Assembly (NCBI RefSeq): GCF_046630445.1
Contig: NC_092339.1
Span: 59,356,501 to 59,420,500, forward strand
Reading direction: 5' to 3'
DNA length: 64,000 bases
Source of the DNA: Rutidosis leptorrhynchoides
Taxonomy: Eukaryota > Streptophyta > Magnoliopsida > Asterales > Asteraceae
The translations under genes and the position numbers were made by a program. Position 1 is the first letter of the stretch. Every line of letters starts with the position of its first letter. Positions 24,782-34,332 of this stretch are shown here, one piece after another. The notes under the pieces are model-generated. The model did no database searches, was not told where the DNA came from, and was given only the letters and a program-made list of their open reading frames with translations.

Positions 24782-26590
24782 ATGCACCGAGCAAGACGTT
24801 CACCACCTTTTGTACGTTCACCACCTGTAACTAGATCAAGACATTTAGCAAATATTACCGCCGTTGATTTTTCTTTAGAATCTTCATCCAGTCGACCAAG
24901 TACTCCAATTCAAATTTCCGATAATCCATTTTTTGAACCCGACCTCACAATTGAGAATCCGGATAATATTCAGGGACGATTCATAGATCCTGAACCATTA
25001 AATTTTCCTCCGGAACCACCAATCATTCAAACAGAGATTGTTGAGGAACGAACCATTAAATCAGAATCCTCTAGTGATTCCGATTCAACAAATTCAATTA
25101 TGGAGAATCTGGAACCTTTAAGTATGGAAGACCGAATGAGAGCTAAACGCACTGGCCAAGGTCACGCAATTACTCATCCAGACATTAATGCGCCAGATTA
25201 TGAAATCAAAGGACAAATTCTACACATGGTGACTAATCAATGCCAATTTAGTGGTGCGCCAAAGGAAGATCCAAATGAACATCTTCGTACCTTTAATAGG
25301 ATCTGCACACTATTTAAAATCCGAGAAGTGGAGGATGAACAGATATATCTCATGTTATTTCCCTGGACTTTAAAGGGAGAAGCCAAAGATTGGTTGGAAT
25401 CGTTACCTGAAGGGGCGATTGATACATGGGACGTTTTAGTTGAAAAATTTCTTAAACAATTCTTTCCTGCATCTAAAGCCGTAAGACTTCAAGGAGAAAT
25501 TGTTACGTTTACACAGAAACCGAATGAAACTCTATATGAGGCGTGGACAAGATTTGGAAAGTTATTAAGAGGATGTCCGCAACATGGTTTAGATACCTGT
25601 CAAATAGTACAAATATTCTACTAAGGATGCGACATCACTACAAGGAAAGACATAGATATAGCAGCTGGTGGTTCCATTATGAAGAAAACCGAAATTGATG
25701 CTTATAAAATTATTGATAACACTGCTTCCCACTCACATGAGTGGCACCAAGAAAAAGATATCATTAGATCATCTAAAGTAGCTAGAGCCGATTCTAGCCA
25801 TGACTTAGATTCCATTTCCGCAAAGATAGATGCTGTCGAGAGACGAATGGAAAAGATGACTAAAGATATACACTCAATACGAATTAGTTGTGAGCAGTGT
25901 GGAGGACCACATTTGACAAAAGATTGTCTCAGTATTGAATTAACAATGGAACAAAGAGAGAATATTTCATACATAAACCAAAGGCCTGGAAATAATTATC
26001 AGAATAATTATCAACCGCCAAGACCGATTTACAATCAAAACCATAACTATAACTGAAATATTCCATACAACAACCAACAAGGTCCTAGCAATCAACAAGC
26101 ATCCAATAATACTTACAACCAGCAAAGACCTAATTTTTAAAACAAACCACCACAACAAACCGATGATAAAAAGCCGAATTTAGAAGATATGATGACGAAG
26201 CTAGTTGAAACTCAAACGCAGTTTTTCACATCTCAAAAACAAACCAATGAACAAAATGCTCAAGCATTTAGAAATCAACAAGCTTCTATTCAAAATCTGG
26301 AATAAGAAGTAAGTAACCTAGCAAGATTAATAGGTGAAAGAAAACCGGGAAGTCTACCTAGTGATACAAATGCTAACCCCCGGAATGAAACAGCTAAAGC
26401 CATTACCACAAGAAGTGGTACAACACTTAAACCACCTGAAATACCTGTAACTTCTAATGAAGCTATTCCTACTCCACAAGAACCACAACCTAATCAAGAT
26501 AAGAAAAAAGAACCGGTAGTTGAAAAGGTTAATGAAGATAACATAGTTAAGGCTAAACCTTATGTTAAACCATACCAACCACCACTTCCT
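24782..26590 (+). pseudogene. Gag region of Athila gag-pol frame
   Basis: ATG 24782 starts an Arg/Ser/Pro-rich N-terminus, then an acidic serine stretch (residues ~95-105). The capsid-like core shows FSGAPKEDPNEHLRTF, LKGEAKDWLESLP and FLKQFFPASKAVRLQGEI. The nucleocapsid has an unusual knuckle CEQCGGPHLTKDC (CX2CX3HX4C) at 25889-25927, followed by Asn/Gln/Tyr/Pro-rich text. In-frame stops occur at 25622 (TAA), 26054 (TGA), 26138 (TAA) and 26303 (TAA), yet the frame itself never shifts. Gag forms the particle and packages RNA. The inverted copy lacks this region, so no intact version exists in the window. Confidence 0.9.
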
Positions 26591-27223
26591 TACCCGAGTA
26601 AAATGAAGAAAGAGAAACTTGAAGCCGAGCAATCCAAATTCTTGGATATGTTTAAACAGATAAATGTAAATCTTCCTTTCATTGATGTGATTTCAGAAAT
26701 GCCTAGATATGCTAAATTCTTGAAAGATCTGATCACGAATAGAAAGAAAATGGAAGAACTCTCGGCTGTTACTATGAACGCTAATTGTTCAGCAGTGCTG
26801 TTGAATAAGATACCAGAAAAACTATCTGATCCAGGAAGTTTCACAATTCCATGTTTTCTGGGTAGTCTTAGTTCAATAGAAGCATTGGCAGACTTAGGTG
26901 CTAGTATAAATTTAATGCCGTTTTCACTATACACTAAACTAGACCTTGGAGAATTGAAACCAACAAGAATAAGCATACAACTAGCTGATCGATCAATAAA
27001 ATATCCTAGAAGGATAATGGAGAACATGCTAGTTAAAGTTGGTACTTTAGTATTTCCAGTAGATTTTGTTATTCTGGACATGGAAGAAGATTCTCAAGTT
27101 CCTCTCATATTAGGAAGACCATTCTTAAACACGGCTAAAGCAATGATAGACGTGTTCGGTAAGAAATTGACCCTAAGTATAGAGGACGAGAGTGTTACCT
27201 TTTCAGTTGATAAAGCAATGTAA
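26591..27223 (+). pseudogene. aspartic protease region of Athila gag-pol frame
   Basis: Continues the gag frame. Text KFLDMFKQINVNLPFIDVI is the usual lead-in of this clade, then IPCFLGSLSSIEALADLGAS with the catalytic D-L-G-A form typical of Athila/Tat, INLMPFSLYTKLDLGE, and VPLILGRPFLNTAKAMIDV near the end. The fold is complete. TAA at 27221 (after DKAM) is a premature stop, since the frame goes on into RT without a shift. It would cleave Gag-Pol in the particle. Confidence 0.9.
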
Positions 27224-29200
27224 CAACCTCAATCTGCAGATGATACATGTTATTATATTCAAACTATAGATTCACATGCAGAATTATTAGAAGAATTTCC
27301 AGAATTACAAGGAACAGGAGAATGTTCTTTAGGAGAAGGTAATGAACCAATTAATGAAGCTGAAATATTAGCTACACTTATAGCTAATGGATATGAACCA
27401 ACAACAGAAGAAATTCAAATGCTAAAAGAAGAAGACAGATATCAATACAAATCATCGATAGAAGAACCTCCGAAATTAGAGTTAAAGCCACTTCCAAACT
27501 ATTTGGAATACGCTTATTTACATGGTGAATCTGAATTACCTGTAATAATATCGTCTTCTCTTACGGAAAATGAGAAATCACAACTCATTTCTGTGTTGAA
27601 AGCTCATAAACCAGCCATTGCATGGAAGATTCATGATATTAAAGGAATAAGTCCTTCGTATTGCACACATAAAATCCTTATGGAAGAAGGTCATAAAACG
27701 TATGTGCAACGCCAACGAAGACTAAATCCTAATATGCAAGATGTAGTTAAGAAAGAGATTATTAAACTGCTAGACGCATGTCTAATTTATCCAATTTCTG
27801 ATAGTCCATGGGTAAGCCCAGTTCAATGCGTACCTAAGAAGGGTGGCATGACTGTCATTACAAATGAAAAAAATGAGCTTATTCCTACTAGGACTGTAAC
27901 AGGATGGCGTGTATGTATTGATTATAGAAAATTAAATGACGCTACCAGAAAAGATCACTTTCCCTTACCTTTCATTGATCGAATGTTGGAAAGGCTAGCC
28001 GGAAATAGTTACTATTGTTTTCTAGATGGATTTTCCGGATATTTTCAAATTTCAATAGCACCCGAAGATCAAGAGAAAACCACATTCACGTGCCCTTATG
28101 GTACTTTTGCTTACAAACGCATGCCATTTGGACTTTGCAACGCCCCTGCAACCTTTCAAAGGTGCATGATGGCGATTTTTCACGACATGATAGAAGAATG
28201 CATGGAAGTTTTCATGGATGACTTTTCAGTCTTCGGTGATATATTTGAATCATGTCTAGTTAATCTGGAACGAATGCTTATTAGATGCGAACAATCAAAT
28301 CTAGTACTTAATTGGGAGAAATGCCATTTCATTGTTAAAGAAGGCATCGTTCTTGGTCATAAAATTTCGAAGGAAGGAATTGAAGTGGATAGAGCTAAAG
28401 TAGATGTAATTGCTAAACTTCCACATCCCACCAATGTTAGAGGAGTTAGGAGTTTTCTAGGGCATGCCGGTTTTTACCGACGTTTCATAAAAGATTTTTC
28501 TAAAATTGCCACTCCTATGAATAAACTCCTAGAAAAGGATGCCCCATTCATCTTTTCAGATGAATGTATCAAATCTTTTAATATTCTTAAAGAGAAACTC
28601 ACTAATGCGCCGATCATGATAACACCAAATTGGAATCTACCATTTGAACTAATGTGCGATGCAAGTGATTTTGCAATGGGAGCCGTTTTAGGACAAAGGA
28701 TTGAAAAACGATTTCAACCTATATATTATGCTAGTAAGACGTTACAAGGAGCACAAACAAATTACACAACTACTGAAAAAGAACTCCTTGCTATTGTCTT
28801 TGCTTTTGACAAATTTCGTTCATATCTCGTTCTAGCAAAAACGGTGGTCTATACCGACCATTCTGCTCTTAGATACCTATTTTCGAAACAAGATGCTAAA
28901 CCAAGATTAATCCATTGGATCTTACTCTTACAAGAGTTTGATATTGAAATCCGAGATAAAAGAGGAGCAGAAAATCTCGCCGCTGATCATCTTTCTCGTC
29001 TTGAAAATCCCGAATTAGAAGTTCTAAATGAATCGGCCATACAAGACAACTTTCCTGATGAATATCTATTGAAGATAGATTATAATGAAATTCCATGGTT
29101 TGCAGACTATGCAAATTATTTAGTATGTGGATTCCTTGAAAAAGGATTATCGTACCAAAAACGAAAGAAATTCTTCAGTGATATAAAACACTATTTTTAG
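27224..29200 (+). pseudogene. reverse transcriptase and RNase H region of Athila gag-pol frame
   Basis: 593 uninterrupted codons from 27419. RT motifs in order: [68 protein letters not shown], and FMDDFSVFG (catalytic DD, 28210-28233), then [13 protein letters not shown] and [15 protein letters not shown]. RNase H has [41 protein letters not shown] and [11 protein letters not shown], so its acidic residues are present. All family residues I can check are intact; the terminal TAG at 29198 replaces the Trp that the inverted copy still has (HYFWEDPH). It copies element RNA into DNA. Confidence 0.93.
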
Positions 29201-30385
29201 GAAGATCCACATCAGTTTAAAAGTTGTTCAGATGGAATAATACGCCGATGTGTATTCGGAGATGAAGCTAGTAAAATTTTAAACCATTGTCACACAGGAC
29301 CAACAGGAGGGCATTATGGGCCTCAACTAACAACAAGAAAAGTTTATGAAGCTGGATTCTATTGGCCCACAATTTACAAAGACGCACACCTTCTTTGCAA
29401 ATCCTGTGATGCATGTCAAAGGGCCAGAAAAATAAGTCAACGTGATGAAATGTCACAAAATGTCATACAAGTATGTGAAGTATTTGACATTTGGGGTATT
29501 GACTTTATGGGACCATTTCCAAAATCTCATAATAATCTCTATATTCTCGTTGCCATTGATTATGTATCTAAATGGGCGGAAGCACAAGCTCTCCCAACTA
29601 ACGATGCACGAGTTGTAGTCAACTTTTTAAAACGTCTTTTTGCAAGGTTTGGAACACCGAAAGCTTTAATAAGTGATCGGGGTACTCATTTCTGTAATAA
29701 TCAACTTGAGAAAGTTCTTAAAAGATATGGAGTAACTCATAAAATCTCCACCGCATATCATCCACAAACAAGTGGACAAGTTTAAAATACTAACCGAACT
29801 TTAAAACGTATTCTAGAGAAAACCGTAGGATCAAATCCGAAGGAATGGTCCATTAAATTGGAGGATGCACTCTGGGCTTTTAGAACAGCCTACAAAACTC
29901 CAATTGGAACCACACCTTTTAGACTTGTTTATGGAAAAGCATGTCATCTTCCAGTAGAAATTGAACACAAAGCATTTTGGGCTTTGAAGACATGTAATCT
30001 TGATATACATGAAGCTGGACGTCTACGATTAAGTCAACTAAACGAATTAGAAGAGTTAAGACATGAAGCATACGAAAATTCATTAATCTATAAAGAAAGA
30101 ATGAAGAAATGGCATGATAAAAGAATCAGAAGTTTAAAAGAATTTAAAGAAGAAGACAGAGTTCTTCTTTTCAATTCACGATTCAAGCTATTTCCTGGAA
30201 AATTGAAATCAAGATGGTCTGGACCATTCATAGTCAAAAGAGTTTTCCCATACGGAACGATAGAATTAATAAATTCAAATGGGATTGAATTTAAAGTTAA
30301 TTGTCACAGAGTTAAACACTACATAGATAGTCCGATGAAATTCGACAATGAAGTTAATCACAATTTCGATACCACAGCTAACTAA
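29201..30385 (+). pseudogene. integrase region of Athila gag-pol frame, catalytic Glu codon now a stop
   Basis: Zinc-binding HHCC part: [10 protein letters not shown] then CKSCDACQR. Catalytic core: [13 protein letters not shown] (first Asp), [12 protein letters not shown] (second Asp), HPQTSGQV followed by TAA at 29783. The inverted copy reads GQVENTNRT, so the stop sits exactly on the catalytic Glu codon (GAA to TAA). The remaining C-terminal part (29858-30385) is open: [49 protein letters not shown] and SRWSGPFIV. Terminal TAA at 30383. Integrase would insert the cDNA, giving the 5-bp duplication seen around the complex. Confidence 0.93.
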
Positions 30386-30398
30386 GTGTGGGGAGAAT
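30384..30398 (+). other. internal polypurine tract after pol
   Basis: AAGTGTGGGGAGAA directly follows the pol stop. It closely resembles the tract next to the 3' LTR (36428-36442) and two others at 34808-34822 and 35156-35169. A role as extra plus-strand primer sites is inference. Confidence 0.4.
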
Positions 30399-30542
30399 CA
30401 AGTCTTTAAAGGATAATATGTATTTCTGTTGGAGTTAGATTATCTGTTTTCGTGTAGTTCTCGAAAATGGAACCCGAACGGTCTTTCCCTAGCAGACCCT
30501 AAAGAACTAGTCTTATCCCCCCATTCTGAATTTTTATTTTTT

Positions 30543-30544
30543 AG
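30543..30544 (+). promoter_or_regulatory. candidate 3' splice site before 138-codon ORF
   Basis: T-rich run TTTTTATTTTTTAG ends 11 bp before the ATG at 30556. The inverted copy keeps it. With the donor at 30989 it frames the ORF as one exon. Confidence 0.45.
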
Positions 30545-30555
30545 GTGTTTACGAA

Positions 30556-30972
30556 ATGAAGACTGCCTGTGAACTAAACCATGGTCTAATGCTACACGCT
30601 TTGATCACTAAACGTAATAATGACACACTTTCGAGTGAAATAGTATCAGTAATCAGAGAAAGATTGGACGGAGTAAGAAAAGAATCCAGATGCGAAGATA
30701 ATAAGTTACAATTTGGTAAAGAAAAATCAAAATCCGCAGCGAAAAGAAGAGCACGACACCTAGAAAGATGTCACAAATGTGGAAAATGGTCACATGGAGG
30801 TAAATGTTCAAATAATCAAACCTATTCAAATACCGAATTTGTTACTTTATGTAGAGACGGACCGTTCATATGTTTAGAAGAAAAAACACTGAATGCTCGA
30901 GGTTACGCCTATGTAGCCATGGAAAACCAATTAAACCAACTATCTTATGAATGGGATAGATCATATAACTAA
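30556..30972 (+). CDS. 138-aa basic zinc-knuckle-like accessory protein (Athila)
   Basis: ATG 30556 to TAA, 138 codons, uninterrupted although the gag-pol before it carries seven stops. The inverted copy (50868-51284) is also open, with six amino-acid differences (for example Ser27Pro, Glu56Gly, Gln128Arg). Visible features: a basic patch KSKSAAKRRAR (residues 57-67) that could serve as RNA-binding or nuclear signal, and CHKCGKWSHGGKC (Cys72, Cys75, His80, Cys84), a CX2CX4HX3C motif one residue short of the retroviral knuckle. I recognise no family. It lies between integrase and the env-position ORF, flanked by a possible acceptor (30544) and a strong donor CACAG/GTAAGT (30989). A nucleic-acid-binding accessory role is inference. 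Confidence 0.65.
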   Translation: MKTACELNHGLMLHALITKRNNDTLSSEIVSVIRERLDGVRKESRCEDNKLQFGKEKSKSAAKRRARHLERCHKCGKWSHGGKCSNNQTYSNTEFVTLCRDGPFICLEEKTLNARGYAYVAMENQLNQLSYEWDRSYN

Positions 30973-30988
30973 GAATACTATCTCACAG

Positions 30989-30994
30989 GTAAGT
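30989..30994 (+). promoter_or_regulatory. candidate 5' splice site after 138-codon ORF
   Basis: CACAG/GTAAGT is a near-perfect plant donor, 16 bp after the ORF stop; the inverted copy keeps it (50846-50851). Its acceptor is unknown; 32820 is a candidate. Confidence 0.5.
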
Positions 30995-31929
30995 CTGTAC
31001 AGTTTTTATTTTTTTTTATTTTTAACCTTTTGATAATAAACGCTAATTTATTCGCTATAAAGTATTAAATTGGTATTAAATAAAATTAGGTTTGGCGACC
31101 GAAATTATTGATATCATTCAAAAATTTATTACATCACTGAGAAATTTAACGTTTATTCTTAAGGTATAAATATCTTTAATCAATCAACACAAAATATTTC
31201 AAAAATTTGTCATGAGTTAAATTAGGTCATGGAACCGAAATTACTTTATCGAAAAGAGGGGCGTATATTTTTGATAATATTTGATTGATTAAAGTGGGAT
31301 AAAAAGCCAAAAAGATTTTTAATTTTATTTTTACCATGTTTTTAAAATTAATATATAAATCTTAAATTAATATTGTAAACTTTGTAAAAACAATATATTT
31401 AAAATTGTAAATATTTGAAAAATATAATATAAGTTTGGTGTGATTTTATAATATGAATTTTTAAATTAAGTTTGGTGTGAATTTTTAATTTTTAAAATAA
31501 GAATTTTTAATTTTATGCATTTCAAATTTTAAGTTTGGTGTGAATTTTTAATATTAATTTTGAATTTTATGTATTTTTATTTTAAGTTTGGTGTGAATTT
31601 AAAAACAAAAATTTACGTTATCTCATTAAGTTAAAAATATGATTTTTAAAATTCGTCGTAAGTTGAAGACTAGGTCATTGAATCAAAATTGCTTTACCCG
31701 AGGGAGGGACGAGAATTTTTATTATCATTATTTTTAATCTTATTGAATTAAAGTATGCCAAAAACATTAAAAAAACCCTAAAAATCTTAGCTTTTAAAAC
31801 AATCGTTACAAAAAGACAAATTTTAAAATTTTGTCAAAGGACGGACTAGGACATCGATCCGAAACGACCTCGTCCTAAATAACAAGGGAAACAAAATTTT
31901 AAAATTAATTACTTAATTGTTTTAATTAG
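30995..31929. repeat. non-coding spacer with degenerate repeated modules
   Basis: No ORF. AAGTTTGGTGTGA occurs four times (31431, 31468, 31531, 31583). A longer module recurs with drift: GTCATGAGTTAAA-AGGTCATGG-ACCGAAATTACTTTA near 31209 and CGTAAGTTGAAG-AGGTCATTG-AATCAAAATTGCTTTA near 31656. Shorter relatives are near 31088 and 31847, and downstream near 35039. Confidence 0.6.
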
Positions 31930-31936
31930 TATAAGA

Positions 31937-31943
31937 TATAAAA
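31937..31943 (+). promoter_or_regulatory. candidate internal TATA box for env-position gene
   Basis: GATATAAAAAAAAAG lies about 220 bp before the exon-1 ATG (32163). It is followed by a palindrome pair and a CA/CT-rich 5'-UTR-like stretch (CTTCACACACACATACACG). The inverted copy has the same run. Confidence 0.4.
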
Positions 31944-31971
31944 AAAAAGCTGAAATCACTGTAGCCGGGCA

Positions 31972-32023
31972 CCCATGCGATCGCATGGGATTCTCCCTAT
32001 ACCTCCATGCGATCGCATGGAGG
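31972..32023. repeat. pair of ATGCGATCGCAT-core palindromes before env-position gene
   Basis: Arms CCC/GGG at 31972-31989 and CCTCC/GGAGG at 32002-32023, again perfect palindromes with the common core. Inverted copy: 49814-49865. Confidence 0.85.
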
Positions 32024-32162
32024 CAAAAATCTGGCCAGACTCAAAACAGCCAGCGAGCTGTGTTCTTTACCACTTCACACACACATACACGAAAAATACC
32101 TCAAATCTTCACCAAATTTCATCATTTTTCCACCGTAATTCGTCATTTTTCTTGCTCTAATC

Positions 32163-34332
32163 ATGCCTAGATTCTCATTCTTCAGCAAAATGGTAAAAAT
32201 TACACCCCTAAACTCTATAAATTCCTAGTTTTTGTGATAATTACCAATTTTTTACCTAATGCAATTTTGTTAATTTCTAGTGTAATTAGTGTTAAATTGT
32301 TAGTATTTTATGCATGTATAACCTAGATTGATGCTATTTAACATGATTTGAAGCCAAAAACTTCAAAATTTTTAGAAATCTAGGGTTTGTGTTCTTGAGC
32401 AATTTGGGGCTTTTTGATATAAACAGGTTATGGCCAATTTTTGTTATGAATTATTGCTAAATTGAGTAGTGTAACATGTTTAGATAGTTAAATGATCCAA
32501 ACATTGATCCTAAACATGATTTTTGGAGATTAAAGTGGACTTTTTAAGTCCAAAATTCATGAACTTGATTAATTTGATGTAATTGCCATTTGAGACTTGT
32601 TTAATTATTAGTAATGACTATTTTGACATGTTATTTGAGTTAAATGCTTATGAACTTTGTATACATTTTCATATGTGCTTATTTGAAAAGTGTAGAATTG
32701 TGAAAATGTGTATAAGTTTAATTTTGATTTAACATGTTATAGTGATTGTTTTAAGTTGTTATTTTGCTAACACTAATGCATATTTGGATGCACAAATTTT
32801 ATGTTTAATGTGTTTTGCAGAAAGCCGATACTGGAGGTTCAGGAGCATCATCATCTAGACGACCAGCACCAGCACCAGAACCAGAACCAGAAATGCAACA
32901 CGAACAAGAACCACAACAACAGCCTGATCAGCACATACCTTATTATGATCCGGTACAGTTTGTTGATGAATTCATAGTATTTCCAATGAGGCCGCCAGTA
33001 GAATTCCCAACGATTCCTGAGCACACTCTGCATCCTAATCTGAGATTTGATAGGAGATGGAGAGATTACGAGACATATCAAAGGAACAAATTTAAATTGG
33101 TAACAAAAAATGTAGAGGTGCCAAGGGTAATCAATTGGGCCCCTTTAGAAACGGTCCATCTAGCTGACCGTGTTAGACAGCTTTTAGTTCAAAGGTATGG
33201 CAGTTCTTCTTTTACAGATTGGGAACGTCTTTTCACCATTCGTAGACCTGTATATAAGGAATGGTGTGTTGAGTTGATGAGTACTGTATCACTTGATACA
33301 AATATAGTTAGAATAGATGATAGAAGATTTCTTAGGTTTATCCTTGGTGGTAGGATGTACAGAATGTCCATGCTGGACATGGCCAGGGCCTTACATATAT
33401 ATACTCCTGGTGAGTTGCTATTACCCGATTGTACAAATTTGATTCATTATGGTGAAAGGGTAGATAGTAACTTTGACGCTGACGCCATTTGGAGGTGTAT
33501 GTCACATTTTGATGTTTTTACACGAGCAGGAGGACACTCCTATACACATATTGACAGAGCCGAGCTTCGTATTATTCATAGATTTTTGGCTAACTCGATT
33601 ACACAGAGAGGTCATAATAAAGAAAAAATTACCTTACATGATTTATTCTACCTAAAGTGTATTCGGGATCCTAGAAGCTTTGTCAATATCCCTTATTGTG
33701 TTGCCTTTTATTTATCTAAAATGGTAGAGGGAATGCAGGACGGGAGTATAATAGGAGGAGGTATTTTTGTTACTCTCATTGGAGAGTATTTAGGTGTTGA
33801 TAGGAACTAAGGGGGTCCATTACAGCTTTGTAGAGAAAAGGTTGAGCCCTTAGGATTGAAAGTTTATGTGGGTGCTAAGGTATTGAAAAGTAGACGTAAC
33901 CAGGTAGTACCCTATGAGGGATCTCATCCTCAGGTAGAGAGAGGCTCAGACGAGAAAATGGAGGAGGCGGAAGACATTAGGGATGTCTTTCGAGATGCTA
34001 TTCTTGACGTCCACGTTCGTAAAGATGAGGAAGCAATGACGAACGTGGCCAGACATAGTATGTATGAGCAGTGGAACTTCGAGCGAGTATACGAGGATTA
34101 TAGGCGACGCCAACACGATAGCTGGTTAGTTCATAAGCACCAAATCATGAGCCAGCTATCATATCAGGTACCAAATAATTACGTACCTACTCGACCTGCT
34201 CATTTTCCGCCACATAGCCCCGATATCCGACCACCCTTTAACCGGTATGACTATAACCAAGCCTATCAAAACACCTATAACCAACAATGGAACCCACCTG
34301 ACGAGATGAACTGGAACCCATATCCAGACTGA
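32163..34332 (+). pseudogene. env-position ORF of Athila (two exons), one premature stop
   Basis: Exon 2 (32821-34332) is a long frame with no ATG at its start; it begins right after TGTTTTGCAG, a strong acceptor. Exon 1 is probably 32163-32192, ten codons from ATG ending AAAATG/GTAAAA, which joins in frame across a 628-bp intron. Visible in exon 2: an acidic Pro/Glu/Gln-rich N-terminus, FDRRWRDYETYQRNKF, WERLFTIRRPVYKEW, FLRFILGGRMYRMSML, CIRDPRSFVNIPYCVAFYL, and a Tyr/Asn/Pro-rich end. This resembles the protein long annotated in plants as Athila/Arabidopsis retrotransposon ORF1. I see no signal peptide or membrane segment, so an envelope role is not supported. TAA at 33808 (CAA in the inverted copy) breaks it. 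Confidence 0.75.
32193..32820 (+). other. predicted intron of env-position gene
   Basis: GTAAAAAT...TGTTTTGCAG, 628 bp, T-rich. The inverted copy has the same borders (49007-49644, 638 bp). Confidence 0.55.

Noticed and set aside
24549-24830. 93-codon ORF overlapping the Athila gag start
   Set aside because: No conserved features, different frame from gag, and ends just after the gag ATG; chance or at most a uORF.
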